DNA from: Akkermansia muciniphila
GTDB taxonomy: Bacteria; Verrucomicrobiota; Verrucomicrobiia; Verrucomicrobiales; Akkermansiaceae
Length of the DNA: 17,835 nt
Assembly (NCBI GenBank): GCA_945870545.1
Contig: CAMBTF010000007.1
Span: 1-17,835 of the forward strand
Reading direction: 5' to 3'
The notes beneath the pieces were generated by a model. The model saw only the letters and a list, made by a program, of their open reading frames with translations. It made no database searches and was not told where the DNA came from. Both the position numbers and the translations under genes were made by a program. Shown in pieces: positions 1 through 8,864 of this stretch (position 1 is its first letter; every line of letters starts with the position of its first letter).

Positions 1-713
1 TTGCTTTCGAGGTAGGCGGTGTAGTTGCCGGGGTGGGAGAAGGCGCGGCCGCCGTCGATCTCGATGATGCGGGTGGCGATCACATCGAGGAAATATCGGT
101 CGTGCGTTACGAAGATGACGGCACCGGGGAAATTTTTCAGCACGTCCTCGAGCCAGCGGATGGATTCGGCGTCGAGGTGGTTGGTCGGCTCATCTAACAG
201 AAGCAGATCCGGCTGGCAGGCGAGTGCGCGGCAGAGGGCGACGCGGCGTTTTTCCCCACCAGAAAGCGGGCCGGTGGGCGCCTCGAGCGGCGGTGTGCCG
301 AGGGCGTTGGAAAGCGAAAGGATGCGGGAGTCGAGGTTCCAGCCGTCGGCGTGGTCGATGAGTTCGAGGAAATCGTGGAGTTCGGTCTCGGTGCCGTCGC
401 CGTTCTCGTAGCGGCGGATCGCCTCGACGATGTCCGCGGCGCCGGCGGCGATGTTTTCGTGGACGGAGAGATCGGGATCGAGCTCGAACTCCTGGGGCAG
501 GTATCCGGTGCGGATGCCGCGGCGGAGCGAGAGTTCCCCGGAATCCGCCTTGGACTCGCCGGTGAGGATTTTCAGCAAGGAGGTTTTCCCACAGCCGTTG
601 CGCCCGACAAGGCCGACTTTTTCCCCGGCAGCGACGGCAAGGGTGACGCCGTCGAGGAGGTTCTGGTAGGAGTAGGCGAGGCGGATCTCGTTGGCGGAGA
701 GGAGGGTGGACAC
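1..713 (-). CDS. ABC-F family ATP-binding cassette protein (Uup-like), 5' part only
   Basis: N-terminal part of an ABC-F ATPase, cut by the left window edge; about 237 residues are visible. ABC-F proteins are cytosolic, lack membrane segments and act on the ribosome, moving stalled or antibiotic-blocked complexes. The first ABC domain is complete: Walker A GRNGCGKTS (about residues 37-45), a Q-loop with YLPQ, signature LSGGEKRRVAL, Walker B LLLLDEPTNHLD and the H-loop THDRYFLD. The stretch between Q-loop and signature contains DGWNLDSRI, which resembles Uup rather than EttA, but the inter-domain linker and second ABC domain needed to decide are outside the window. The start is a GTG at 713 giving VSTLLSANEI; no convincing Shine-Dalgarno lies upstream, only the AT-rich repeat at 723-743. 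Family assignment is firm, subfamily tentative. Confidence 0.93.
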   Translation of the reverse strand, partial: MSTLLSANEIRLAYSYQNLLDGVTLAVAAGEKVGLVGRNGCGKTSLLKILTGESKADSGELSLRRGIRTGYLPQEFELDPDLSVHENIAAGAADIVEAIRRYENGDGTETELHDFLELIDHADGWNLDSRILSLSNALGTPPLEAPTGPLSGGEKRRVALCRALACQPDLLLLDEPTNHLDAESIRWLEDVLKNFPGAVIFVTHDRYFLDVIATRIIEIDGGRAFSHPGNYTAYLES

Positions 714-722
714 GGACGGAAA

Positions 723-743
723 CTTTAAATTTTAAATTTTAAA
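723..743. repeat. short AT-rich tandem (TTTTAAA period 7) upstream of the ABC-F gene
   Basis: Nearly three copies of the heptamer TTTTAAA lie immediately upstream of the ABC-F GTG start in otherwise GC-rich DNA. The position suits an UP-like or easily melted promoter element for the minus-strand ABC-F gene, but no -35/-10 pair is clear, so a promoter role is inference only. Confidence 0.35.
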
Positions 744-867
744 CCTTAAGGAAGACAGGTTTGTCGCACGCGGATGGATGGGATTGAACCGGAAGGGAAG
801 GGGAAAACGGTGGTGGCGGTGCTTTTCGGAGAATCGGCAGGTTTTGTAACGGAGGTCGCGGAGCTGG

Positions 868-881
868 AAATCCATGGATTT
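868..881. repeat. 14-bp perfect palindrome in the gap after the MBL gene
   Basis: AAATCCATGGATTT reads the same on both strands. It lies in the 222-bp gap (714-935) between the stop of the metallo-hydrolase gene and the start of the ABC-F gene. It has no loop and no T-tract, so it does not look like an intrinsic terminator; it could be a protein-binding site or part of a dispersed intergenic repeat. I see nothing else that can be called in this gap. Confidence 0.4.
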
Positions 882-935
882 TCAACACACCCTGTTTCCG
901 CCACATGGTCGCTGGCTCGCCACATTTCCAGGGCT

Positions 936-2300
936 TCAGATGACGTGCTCCATACCCGGCTCGGGGATGATGACTTCGGAACCCGGCAGGCGTCTTTCGA
1001 ACTCCCCCTTGAACCACGCCATCGCGCCATCATCGCCGTGGACGAGGAAAATTTTCTTTGGTTTCACGCGCACCGCGTAGTCGGCGATGGCATCCCGCGT
1101 GGAGTGACCGGAGAAATCGAAGACGCGCACCTCACAGTTCAGCGGCACGGGCGGGTAAGCGGGATCGAGCAACACTTTGTCGCCGGGCTGCGCCGCGCGG
1201 ATGCGTCCGCCGGGGGTTTCCGAATCCGCGTAGCCTACGAAAAACAGGCCGTGCTTCTTGTTTTCCAACACACCCTGCCGGGCGAAGTTATTGGAGACGG
1301 TTTTTTCCGACATCATGCCGCTGGAGAGGGCGTAGATGCAGCCGTTGTGGAAAGGGATGGGGCCGACGCGGCGCTTGTTCCCGCCCGCCAGCTCCATGTC
1401 GGAGAGAAACTTGAAACCGCGGCGGTTGCGGCGGCTCACATCGCTGAACTTGTCGTAGATCGTGGTCATCTTGGTGCTCAGCCCGCCGATGTAGATGGGG
1501 ATTTTCATGTCCACCAAACCCTCCTCCTTGAAGCGCTGCAGCATCGCCAGCACCTCCTGGGTCTTGCCCATCGCGAACACCGGCACCAGCGCCGAACCGC
1601 CGCGCTTCAGCACTCCATGGATTGCCGCCGCAAACGCGTTCTCCTCCTCGCGCCGCGAATAATCCGCCCGCCGCGCCTGCTCGCCGCGCGTGGTCTCCAC
1701 GATCAGCGCGTCCACCTCGCCTTCGGGAAACACCGCGCCTTTCTGGATCGTGCTGTCCTCAAAATTCACATCCCCCGTGTAGAAAACCTTTTTCCCCTCC
1801 GCTTCAAACATCACTCCCACGGATCCCATGATGTGACCCGCATCGAAAAACTCGGCGGTCACCTCGCCTTTCAGATCCACCGGGAACTTACGTCCCACCT
1901 TCATGGTCTCGAGGCGGCTCTTCATTCGGTCGAGGTCGCCATGGCGGAAAAACGGATATTCCGTGATGCCCAGCTCGATGCGTTTGGATTCCATCACGTT
2001 CACCGAGTTGTGCAGCATCGCGAGGGTTAGCTCAGCGGCCTCTGGGGAAATGAAGATCCTCGCGTTTTGCTGCCGCTCGGCGAGCACCGGCAAGGTTCCG
2101 ACGTGGTCGAGGTGCGAGTGGGTCACGAAAATCGCCTCCGCCGTATCGTCGCCGATCAGCTCGTAGCGCGGCTGCGCCTCCAGCCCCTCCTCCTTCGGGT
2201 GCATCCCGGCATCGAGCACCATTCTGGTTCCTCCGACCTCCAGCGAATACGAATTCGCCCCGATCCCCACATCCCTGCACAAGCTTTTAAAAACAATCAC
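936..2300 (-). CDS. MBL-fold metallo-hydrolase with beta-CASP and RNA-specificity domains
   Basis: Zinc-dependent hydrolase of the beta-CASP branch, whose bacterial members are RNA exo/endonucleases related to CPSF-73/Ysh1. The 454-residue length fits the family. Visible motifs in order: motif 1 Asp in VLDAGMHP; motif 2 HxHxDH as THSHLDHVG (H61, H63, D65, H66 from this start); motif 3 His in AGHIMGS; motif 4 Asp in YTGDVNF; beta-CASP acidic motif in IVETTRG; SSGMMS; the C-terminal His in DFSGHSTRDA; and the last His in FLVHGDDGA. All metal ligands are present, so it should be active. I chose the GTG at 2300 because the protein then begins MIVFKSLCRDVGIGANSY, close to the usual family start; a GTG at 2324 would add eight residues. 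A 13-nt palindrome (GCGGAG-A-CTCCGC, 2305-2317) sits just before the chosen start. A TTGACA hexamer lies on the minus strand at 2332-2337, but without a good -10. Substrate unknown. Confidence 0.9.
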   Translation of the reverse strand: MIVFKSLCRDVGIGANSYSLEVGGTRMVLDAGMHPKEEGLEAQPRYELIGDDTAEAIFVTHSHLDHVGTLPVLAERQQNARIFISPEAAELTLAMLHNSVNVMESKRIELGITEYPFFRHGDLDRMKSRLETMKVGRKFPVDLKGEVTAEFFDAGHIMGSVGVMFEAEGKKVFYTGDVNFEDSTIQKGAVFPEGEVDALIVETTRGEQARRADYSRREEENAFAAAIHGVLKRGGSALVPVFAMGKTQEVLAMLQRFKEEGLVDMKIPIYIGGLSTKMTTIYDKFSDVSRRNRRGFKFLSDMELAGGNKRRVGPIPFHNGCIYALSSGMMSEKTVSNNFARQGVLENKKHGLFFVGYADSETPGGRIRAAQPGDKVLLDPAYPPVPLNCEVRVFDFSGHSTRDAIADYAVRVKPKKIFLVHGDDGAMAWFKGEFERRLPGSEVIIPEPGMEHVI

Positions 2301-2390
2301 GTCGGCGGAGACTCCGCGATCCACAGCGGTGTGTCAACCCGCGCGCCGCCCCATAGGATCGCTTAGTTTGGAAAGAAAAAGAAGCCCGGC

Positions 2391-2424
2391 AAAAAGCCCG
2401 GTAACAAAAAAACCAGGCTTTTTT
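2391..2424. terminator. bidirectional terminator-like hairpin
   Basis: AAAAAGCCCGGT (2391-2402) pairs with ACCAGGCTTTTT (2412-2423) with a single C/A mismatch around a 9-nt A-rich loop. The plus strand ends in a run of six T, and the minus strand also has a T-run after its stem because the stem begins with A5. The hairpin therefore fits an intrinsic terminator in either direction. It lies between the metallo-hydrolase gene and the decayed transposase, and may have ended transcripts leaving the insertion sequence. Confidence 0.6.
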
Positions 2425-2495
2425 AATAACACCAAGGCCGATGGCGTGATCATCAGCCGCCACTACGAAAAGCCGAACCGCGACGAGCTTGGACT

Positions 2496-2517
2496 TGTCA
2501 CCATTTTTCGGAGTGTA
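2496..2517. mobile_element. putative terminal inverted repeat of an IS3-family remnant
   Basis: TGTCACCATTTTTCGGAGTG starts about 45 bp beyond the degenerate transposase stop. The distance, the 5' TG and the composition are those of an IS3-family element end. The matching opposite end is not in the window, so the boundary rests on one end only. The gap 2338-2817 otherwise holds only the hairpin at 2391-2424 and the transposase fragment. Confidence 0.4.
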
Positions 2518-2540
2518 TTTGAAGTGGATTGGATTGGTTT

Positions 2541-2810
2541 TCAGGCGGCTGATTTGGCAGCCATTTCGGCGGCTAAAGGGATGAGGTAGTTGAGCGATGA
2601 GTGCATTCTCTGCGTTTGTTAGTAGCCTTCGATATACTCAAATATTGCCTGCTTGGCTGCTTCTTTGCTTTTGCTTTCAAAAAACCCCTGAGTCGGGAAA
2701 GGCTTCGGTCTTCAGGATTGACCAGAAACTTTTGATCGCGGCGTTGTCGTAGCAGTGATGCCACATTTGCTTGACCGAACAAAGCCCGCTGGTATACCAG
2801 TAGAACTTCA
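2541..2810 (-). pseudogene. IS3-family transposase (OrfB, rve integrase core) C-terminal remnant
   Basis: The minus strand encodes the last part of an IS3-type DDE transposase, broken in several ways. HCYDNAAIKSFWSILKTE matches the conserved CYDNAxxESFWxxLKTE block. A frameshift follows at about 2685 (reading continues as GFFESKSKEAAKQAIFEYIEGY), then an in-frame TAA at about 2619 where the family has a YN pair, then TQRMHSSLNYLIPLAAEMA and a stop at 2541. The Glu expected as the third catalytic residue of the DDE triad in NAxxESFW is Lys here, so even the block before the frameshift would be inactive. Upstream, residues like YTSG recall the QYTS segment, but the spacing is shortened, so a deletion is likely. 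The rest of the element is gone and the gntR coding region begins at its edge. Confidence 0.85.
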
Positions 2811-2817
2811 AACGAAC

Positions 2818-3594
2818 ATGACCGTCGCAGCTAGCCGAAATTCGCTCCGCCACCGGGCGTATCAACACATTCAGAGGAAGATTCTTTGCGGCGAGCTCCT
2901 GGCGGGCCACGTGGTTTCCGAGAACGGCCTCGCCAAAGAAATGGGCATGAGCCGCACGCCGGTGCGCGAGGCGATCCGCCATCTGGAACACGAGGGCGTG
3001 CTCAAGCAGGTTCCCCGCTACGGAACGGTCGTGCGCACACTCTCCCGCCGCGATCTGATGGAGCTCTACGAATTGCGTGAGGCGCTCGAACCCTTCGCCG
3101 TCGCCCAGGCCGCCGGCCGGGTGGGTGACGGTGACCTCAAGCTGTTGGAAAGACTTTGCAACGAGATAAGAGCCGTCGCCGCTGCGGTCCGCCAATCCAG
3201 GCGCACCACTCCGGACGACGCCATGATGAGCCGCCTGCTCGCGGCAGATCTCGGCTTCCACATGGTGCTGCTGCGCAATTCCGGCAACCGCCGCATGATG
3301 AAAATCATTGGCGACTCACGCCTGCTCACCGGCATCTTCGGCACGCCGCGGCAGGAGCATGGCCTTGACGTGCTCGACGAGACTTACCGTTTCCACACGC
3401 GGATTCTGAAAGCGGTGCGCGATGGGGATGCCGACAAGGCTCGCGCCGCGATGACAGAGCACATCCGCGCCAGCAAGGAGGAAGCGCTGGGCCATTTCGA
3501 CCGCGCCCAGACCGAGCGCAGCCCACATGATACTCCGCTCGTCCTCCCCGACGACGTGCTCGAAGACTTGAAACGCTTCGAAGGCGGCAACTGA
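2818..3594 (+). CDS. GntR family transcriptional regulator, FCD (FadR-type) effector domain
   Basis: DNA-binding regulator of 258 residues, almost certainly local control for the catabolic genes that follow. The N-terminal winged helix-turn-helix (about residues 8-75) contains LRHRAYQHIQRKIL, then LAKEMGMSRTPVREAIRHLE, the classic GntR recognition region, and the wing GTVVRTLSRRDL. The C-terminal FCD domain is all-helical with YELREALEPFAV and a DLGFH Asp/His pair; further His residues lie in YRFHTRI and MTEHIRAS, consistent with a metal-assisted carboxylate or sugar-acid pocket. Start: the frame is open from 2755, but that extra stretch is antisense to the transposase remnant, and the ATG at 2818 gives a normal family N-terminus. 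The gene ends 8 bp before the VCBS gene, so it may head the operon. FadR-type regulators usually repress and are relieved by a pathway intermediate; the ligand is unknown. Confidence 0.9.
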   Translation: MTVAASRNSLRHRAYQHIQRKILCGELLAGHVVSENGLAKEMGMSRTPVREAIRHLEHEGVLKQVPRYGTVVRTLSRRDLMELYELREALEPFAVAQAAGRVGDGDLKLLERLCNEIRAVAAAVRQSRRTTPDDAMMSRLLAADLGFHMVLLRNSGNRRMMKIIGDSRLLTGIFGTPRQEHGLDVLDETYRFHTRILKAVRDGDADKARAAMTEHIRASKEEALGHFDRAQTERSPHDTPLVLPDDVLEDLKRFEGGN

Positions 3595-3602
3595 ACTCCG
3601 CG

Positions 3603-5618
3603 ATGAAAACCAAATTTTTCTCCCTTTCGTCCTGTCTCTGCGTCTTGTTTGCGGCGTCCTGCTTTCGCGCAGGCGCCGAGGGCTTGGAGCGCCTGAAATA
3701 CAACAACCCAGGGCTCGTCGTTGACCTCGGGGTCGGCCTGTGGGCGTGGCCCTTGCCTATGGATTTCGATGGCGACGGCGACCTCGACCTCGTCGTCAAT
3801 TGCCCCGACAAGCCCTACAACGGTGTTTACTTCTTCGAGAACAACACCGGCGACACGGCGAAGAACAAATTGCCCGTGTTCAAACCCGCTCGCCGCATCA
3901 GCAAGGGCTTGGAGAACGTCCAGGTCAGCTACGTGAACGGCAATCCGCGCGTGCTTTCGCCGGGCACGGAGCATCCCGACTTCCTCAAAACGGGTTTGGA
4001 GAACGGCAAGAAGCTCCCGCTGCCCGCGAACATCCACCCGAACAAAGTTCGCGCAAACATGTGGCGCTACGTGGACTTCGATGGCGACGGGAAACTCGAC
4101 CTCGTCGTGGGCGTCGGCGACTGGACGGACTACGGCTGGGACAATGCCTACACGCCCGAGGGCAAATGGACGAACGGCCCGTTGCGCGGCTTCGTCTATC
4201 TCGCCCGCAATACCGGGACGACCGCGAAACCCGTTTACGACAAGCCGGTGAAAGTGAACGCGGGCGGCAAACCTGTGGAAACCTTCGGCTGGCCCTCGCC
4301 GAACTTCACGGACTTCGACGGGGACGGCGACCTTGACCTGCTCTGCGGAGAATTCCTCGATGGCTTCACTTACTTTGAAAACATCGGCACGCGCACCGCG
4401 CCAAAGCATGCGCCGGGCCGGCGGCTGACACTCGATACCGATGCGAAAACTGCGCGACCGGCGGCATGGCTCGCAGCGCAGGAAGCCGCGAAGCTCCCCG
4501 GCTCGCCACACCCGCTCACGATGGACCTCCAGATGATCACGCCCACGGCGATTGACTGGGACAAGGATGGTGACCTCGATCTCATCGTCGGCGACGAGGA
4601 TGGGCGCGTGGCGTTCATCGAGAACACGGGCAAATTCACCGCCGACCACACGCCGCAATTTCTCCCGCCAGTTTATTTCAAACAAGAAGCCGAAGATCTG
4701 AAATGCGGCGCGCTCGCGACACCGGTCGGTTTCGATTGGGATGGCGACGGCGATATTGACATCATCAGCGGCAACACCGCGGGCTACCTGATGTTTTACG
4801 AAAATCTCAGCGGCCCCGGCGTCGAGAAACCCAAGTGGGCCGCGCCAAAGCATCTCGAAGCCGACGGCGAAGTCATCCGCCCCATGGCTGGCTACAACGG
4901 CAGCATTCAAGGGCCAGCCGAGGCGAAGTGGGGATACACGACTTTGAGCGTGGCCGATTGGGACGGCGACGGCCTGCCCGATATCCTGATGAACTCCATT
5001 CTCGGAAAAGTCGTGTGGTTCAAAAACATCGGCACGCGTAAGTCGCCGAAGCTCGCCGCCGCGCAACCCATCGAAGTCGAATGGGATGGTCCGCAGCCCA
5101 CGCTCGCCTACGGTTGGCTCCGTCCCGAAGGCAAGGCGTTGCTCACGCAATGGCGCACCACGCCCGTGGCCGTGGATTGGAATAGCGACAGGCTTACCGA
5201 CCTCGTGATGCTCGATCAGGAGGGCTATCTTGCGCTCTTCGAGCGCGCGAAACGCGATGGCAACCCCGTGTTGCTCGCGCCCAAGCGCGTCTTTTGTGAC
5301 GAAAAGGGAGCGCCGCTGCTCCTGAGCAAAGGCACCGCTGGCAAAAGCGGCCGCCGCAAAATCTGCATCGTCGATTGGGACGGCGACGGAAAACTCGACA
5401 TCCTGCTGAACTCATCGAGCGCCAATTTTCTCCGCCAGGTGGCAGCGCGCGACGGCAAGTGGTTTTTCCAGGATATGGGCCCGATCGTGCGGCAGAACAT
5501 CGAGGGCCACGACGTCAGCCTGACTGAGGTGGACTTCAACGGCGACGGCAGACCCGATTTCCTCGGCGGTGCGGAAGACGGCCGCTTCTACTACCTGAAG
5601 AACCCGCGCGCAAAATGA
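3603..5618 (+). CDS. secreted VCBS/FG-GAP repeat protein (beta-propeller-like)
   Basis: 671-residue exported protein. Residues 1-26 form a signal peptide (basic MKTK, then a hydrophobic run through LCVLFAASC, then AGAEG); the Cys at 20 is in a weak lipobox-like context, so a lipoprotein cannot be excluded. The mature chain carries nine calcium-loop motifs of the D-x-D-G-D-x-x-D type at roughly residues 54, 158, 238, 316, 376, 450, 523, 589 and 642, for example DFDGDGDLDLVV, DWDKDGDLDLIV and DFNGDGRPDFLG. The seventh (DWNSDRLTD) has lost the Gly. Such repeats build calcium-binding beta-propellers used for adhesion or carbohydrate contact. No catalytic domain is recognisable. It lies between the regulator and the kinase, and its stop overlaps the kinase start by 4 bp, so it is translated with the catabolic enzymes. 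A periplasmic or surface glycan-binding role is inference. Confidence 0.88.
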   Translation: MKTKFFSLSSCLCVLFAASCFRAGAEGLERLKYNNPGLVVDLGVGLWAWPLPMDFDGDGDLDLVVNCPDKPYNGVYFFENNTGDTAKNKLPVFKPARRISKGLENVQVSYVNGNPRVLSPGTEHPDFLKTGLENGKKLPLPANIHPNKVRANMWRYVDFDGDGKLDLVVGVGDWTDYGWDNAYTPEGKWTNGPLRGFVYLARNTGTTAKPVYDKPVKVNAGGKPVETFGWPSPNFTDFDGDGDLDLLCGEFLDGFTYFENIGTRTAPKHAPGRRLTLDTDAKTARPAAWLAAQEAAKLPGSPHPLTMDLQMITPTAIDWDKDGDLDLIVGDEDGRVAFIENTGKFTADHTPQFLPPVYFKQEAEDLKCGALATPVGFDWDGDGDIDIISGNTAGYLMFYENLSGPGVEKPKWAAPKHLEADGEVIRPMAGYNGSIQGPAEAKWGYTTLSVADWDGDGLPDILMNSILGKVVWFKNIGTRKSPKLAAAQPIEVEWDGPQPTLAYGWLRPEGKALLTQWRTTPVAVDWNSDRLTDLVMLDQEGYLALFERAKRDGNPVLLAPKRVFCDEKGAPLLLSKGTAGKSGRRKICIVDWDGDGKLDILLNSSSANFLRQVAARDGKWFFQDMGPIVRQNIEGHDVSLTEVDFNGDGRPDFLGGAEDGRFYYLKNPRAK

Positions 5619-7204
5619 AGGCTTCACTCGGTCTCGATTTCGGCACGGAGAGCGTGCGTGCGGTGCTCGTGGATTTGCGCGGGCGCGAACTGGCATCCGC
5701 CGTGGCGAAGTATCCGCACGGGCAAATCATCGAATCGCTGCCCGGCTCGAAGAAAAGGCTTCCGCTGCTCTACGCGCTCCAGCATCCGATCGACTGGCTC
5801 GACTCTGCCGCGACGGCCACGCGTGCTGCGCTGCGTCAGGCGAAGGCGAGCGCGGAAGATGTGCTCGGCATCGGAGTGGATTTCACGAGCTGCACGATGC
5901 TGCCGACGAAGCGCGACGGCACGCCACTCTGTCTACTGAAGGAATTCGCCGCCGAGCCACTCGCATGGCCGAAGTTGTGGAAGCATCACGGTGCGCAGGC
6001 GCAGACGGATCGCATCAATGCCGTCGCACGCGAACGCGGCGAAATTTTCCTGCAACGCTACGGCGGCGTCATCGGGCTGGAGTGGTTTTTCCCGAAGGTG
6101 CTCGAGACGCTCGAACTCGCCCCGCGCGCCTACGACGCGGCAGAGGTGTGGCTCGAGGCGGGCGATTGGTTTGTGTGGCAGCTTGTCGGCGGTGCGGCGG
6201 AATCGCTGCCGCGCTCGACGTGCCAGGCCGGTTACAAGGGAATGTGGAGCGCGAACGACGGTTATCCGTCGGAAGATTTTTTACGCGCAGTAAATCCGAA
6301 GTTCGCGCGCGTCGTGAAAGACAAGATGCCCGGCCGTCTTCTCGCGCCGGGCGTTGCGGCAGGCGGGCTGACGGCGGCTATGGCGAAGAGGTTCAGACTA
6401 CGCGAAGGCACGCCGATCAGCGCGGCCATCATTGATGCGCACGCCGGCGTCCCCGGCGCGGGCGCATCAGAACCCGGCACGCTCGTGATGGTGATGGGCA
6501 CAAGCTCATGCCACATGCTCAACAGCGAAGTCGAGTGTAGCGTCCCCGGCGTCGCGGGCGTGGTGAAGGACGGAATCCTTCCCGGCTACTTCGGCTATGA
6601 GACCGGCCAGGCCGCGGTGGGCGATGCGTTTGACTGGCTCCGCAAGCTCACCGGCCAGCGCGATTTCACCGCGCTTGGTTGCGAGGCCGCCGCGCTGCCT
6701 CCGGGCGCGGAAGGCGTACTGTGCGTGGACTGGTTCAACGGCTGCCGCACGCCGCTCATGGACGGAGCGCTCAGGGGTGCTTTCACCGGACTTGCGTTGC
6801 ACCATCGCCCCGCGCATTTCTACCGCGCGCTGCTCGAGGCCTCGGCCTTCGGCGTGCGGCGGATTGTCGAACTGCTCCGCGACGGCGGCGTGCCGGTGAA
6901 AAAGTTCGTCGCGACCGGCGGCCTGCCGCACCACAACCCGCTCGTCGTGCAGGTTTACGCCGACGTGCTCGGCGAAAACATCACCGTGCATCCGAGCAAA
7001 CAAGGTCCTGCGCTCGGCGCTGCGATTCTCGGCGCGCTCGCCGCGGGCGCGTTCATATCCTCCGGTGATGCCATCCGTGCGATGGCAGTCCGGAAGGGCT
7101 CCGCCGTTTTTAAGCCAAACCGCTCCCACCGCGCCGTTTACGATGGTCTCTACCGCGAGTATCGACGCCTCGGTGGCTTCCTCTCGGCCAATAACAACTT
7201 CTGA
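5615..7204 (+). CDS. araB: FGGY-family carbohydrate kinase, ribulokinase-like
   Basis: ATP-dependent sugar kinase of 529 residues, cytosolic. The N-terminal FGGY domain opens with the phosphate-binding strand [14 protein letters not shown]. The block [11 protein letters not shown] (about residues 88-98), then [24 protein letters not shown] and [10 protein letters not shown], follows the order seen in ribulokinase AraB. The C-terminal ATPase domain has [10 protein letters not shown] (catalytic Asp near 272), [29 protein letters not shown] and the adenosine motif [10 protein letters not shown], ending in [12 protein letters not shown]. Length is close to E. coli AraB (566). Its ATG overlaps the VCBS stop (ATGA), and the isomerase begins one base after its stop, so translation is coupled on both sides. 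The true substrate may be ribulose, fuculose or another ketose; AraB identity is by architecture, and no araD-type epimerase is visible nearby. Confidence 0.85.
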   Translation: MKASLGLDFGTESVRAVLVDLRGRELASAVAKYPHGQIIESLPGSKKRLPLLYALQHPIDWLDSAATATRAALRQAKASAEDVLGIGVDFTSCTMLPTKRDGTPLCLLKEFAAEPLAWPKLWKHHGAQAQTDRINAVARERGEIFLQRYGGVIGLEWFFPKVLETLELAPRAYDAAEVWLEAGDWFVWQLVGGAAESLPRSTCQAGYKGMWSANDGYPSEDFLRAVNPKFARVVKDKMPGRLLAPGVAAGGLTAAMAKRFRLREGTPISAAIIDAHAGVPGAGASEPGTLVMVMGTSSCHMLNSEVECSVPGVAGVVKDGILPGYFGYETGQAAVGDAFDWLRKLTGQRDFTALGCEAAALPPGAEGVLCVDWFNGCRTPLMDGALRGAFTGLALHHRPAHFYRALLEASAFGVRRIVELLRDGGVPVKKFVATGGLPHHNPLVVQVYADVLGENITVHPSKQGPALGAAILGALAAGAFISSGDAIRAMAVRKGSAVFKPNRSHRAVYDGLYREYRRLGGFLSANNNF

Positions 7205-7205
7205 T

Positions 7206-8834
7206 ATGCCTACGAAACGTCTCCCGCAGAAAACTGTTCAGCTCATCGCCAGCGGTGACCTCCGCCTCTCCGCCAATCAAGTCTGCTGGCCCGCACAGGC
7301 CGCAATGGAAAAGGAGCTTGGCAAGGCGCTGGCCGCCGAGGGTTTCAAGGTGGTGCGCGCACACCTGTTCGATGCGAAGGCGAAACACGGCTTCATTGAT
7401 TCGCAGAAAATGGGCCTCGAAGTTTTCCGCAATGTGGACCCCGACGCGCCGCTCATCGTTGCCGAGGCGGTGTGGCAGTATTCGCATCACGTGCTCGCCG
7501 GGCTCACGACGCATCGTGGGCCGATCCTCACGGTGGCAAATTGGAGTGGGCAGTGGCCGGGGCTTGTTGGCATGTTGAATCTCAACGGCTCGCTCACCAA
7601 GGCCGGAGTACGCTACTCGACGCTGTGGAGCGAGGATTTCACCGACACGTTCTTTCGCACCAAGCTGCGGCAATGGCTCAAGACCGGCCGCATCACGCAC
7701 GACACGTCCCACGCACGTCCGCTGGAGAAATTGAAAGTGCCCGCGCGCGCGGCGAAGCTCGGTGAGAAACTCGCGGCGCAACTCCGAAGTGAGAAGGCTA
7801 TCCTCGGCGTGTTCGATGAAGGTTGTATGGGCATGTTCAACGCCATTATTCCCGACCACGCGCTGCACGCGTGCGGCGTGTTCAAGGAACGGCTCAGCCA
7901 GTCCGCGCTCTATGCCGAGACGATGCGTGTGCCGGACGCCGAGGCCGATGCTGTACGCGCGTGGCTAGAGAAGAAGGGGATGAAATTCCACACCGGCCCG
8001 AAGCACGAGTGCGATCTCACCAACGCGCAGATTCGCCTCCAGTGCAAAATTTATGTTGCCGCCGTGCGCATCGCGGAGGACTTCGGTTGCGAGGCCATCG
8101 GCATCCAGTATCAGCAGGGACTGAAAGACCTGCTCCCCGCGAGTGACCTCGTCGAAGGCATGCTGAACAATTCCGATCGCCCGCCGGTGAAGTCTCGTGA
8201 CGGCAAGCGCGTGCTCTACGCGGGCAAGCCGGTGACGCATTTCAACGAAGTGGACGAGTGTGCCGGGCTTGATGGCCTGCTGACGCAGCGTGTCCACGCG
8301 GCGCTCGGACAACCGGTGGAGAACACGCTGCACGATGTGCGCTGGGGCGCTGAGTTTGGCGGCGAATACGTGTGGGTCTTCCTCATCAGCGGCGCGGCAC
8401 CGCCGGCGCATTTCTTCGGCGGCTGGAAAGGCGCGGAAGGTTTCCGCCAGCCGGCGATGTATTTTCCAAACGGCGGCTCCACACTTCGCGGCATCAGCAA
8501 GCCTGGCGAAATCGTGTGGTCGCGCATCTACGTCGAGGGCGAATCGCTGCACATCGACATCGGTCGTGGCGGAGTCGTGACGTTGCCGTGCGAGGAGACC
8601 GAGCGCCGCTGGCAGGGCACCACGCCTCAATGGCCCATCATGCACGCGGTGACCTACGGCGTGTCGCGCGACCAACTCATGGCGAAGCATAAGGCGAATC
8701 ACATCCAGGTCGCCTACGCGAATGACGCGAAGGCGGCGGATGAATGCATGTTCGCCAAAGCCGCGTTCGCCCGCGCGCTGGGCATTCGCGTGAATGTCTG
8801 CGGCGGGCGGAGCCGTAAGGAGGGTTGGAGTTGA
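7206..8834 (+). CDS. L-fucose/L-arabinose isomerase family protein
   Basis: 542-residue enzyme resembling the fucose/arabinose isomerase superfamily, which interconverts aldoses and ketoses using a divalent metal, usually Mn2+, in the cytosol. The frame is open further upstream inside the kinase gene, but the ATG at 7206, one base after the kinase stop, gives the proper N-terminus [10 protein letters not shown]. Landmarks: an N-terminal Rossmann-like half with [16 protein letters not shown] and [15 protein letters not shown]; the middle [12 protein letters not shown], with a Glu placed as a likely metal or base residue; [16 protein letters not shown]; and a C-terminal half with [16 protein letters not shown] and [11 protein letters not shown], whose His suits the third metal ligand. 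It is somewhat shorter than E. coli FucI and differs in detail, so the sugar cannot be read from sequence. Pairing with a ribulokinase-like kinase makes L-arabinose, L-fucose or a related pentose/6-deoxyhexose plausible. Confidence 0.78.
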   Translation: MPTKRLPQKTVQLIASGDLRLSANQVCWPAQAAMEKELGKALAAEGFKVVRAHLFDAKAKHGFIDSQKMGLEVFRNVDPDAPLIVAEAVWQYSHHVLAGLTTHRGPILTVANWSGQWPGLVGMLNLNGSLTKAGVRYSTLWSEDFTDTFFRTKLRQWLKTGRITHDTSHARPLEKLKVPARAAKLGEKLAAQLRSEKAILGVFDEGCMGMFNAIIPDHALHACGVFKERLSQSALYAETMRVPDAEADAVRAWLEKKGMKFHTGPKHECDLTNAQIRLQCKIYVAAVRIAEDFGCEAIGIQYQQGLKDLLPASDLVEGMLNNSDRPPVKSRDGKRVLYAGKPVTHFNEVDECAGLDGLLTQRVHAALGQPVENTLHDVRWGAEFGGEYVWVFLISGAAPPAHFFGGWKGAEGFRQPAMYFPNGGSTLRGISKPGEIVWSRIYVEGESLHIDIGRGGVVTLPCEETERRWQGTTPQWPIMHAVTYGVSRDQLMAKHKANHIQVAYANDAKAADECMFAKAAFARALGIRVNVCGGRSRKEGWS

Positions 8835-8864
8835 TTCACCATGAGCGCGCTTTCGAAAATGTTT

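Noticed and set aside
774..2030. 418-codon open frame on the plus strand
   Set aside because: It lies antisense to the metallo-hydrolase gene, whose metal-binding motifs are all intact on the other strand; the translation is His/Arg-rich with no domain.
2329..2589. 86-codon frame on the plus strand in the gap before gntR
   Set aside because: It crosses the terminator hairpin and the IS3 remnant on the opposite strand; no start signal and no recognisable domain.
2755..2817. Longer N-terminus for the GntR regulator
   Set aside because: These codons are antisense to the transposase remnant and give a segment unlike any GntR N-terminus; the ATG at 2818 is preferred.
3384..5150. 588-codon open frame on the minus strand
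   Set aside because: Antisense to the VCBS and gntR genes. The long open frame follows from the repetitive GAC/GGC codons of the calcium loops; no family resemblance is seen.
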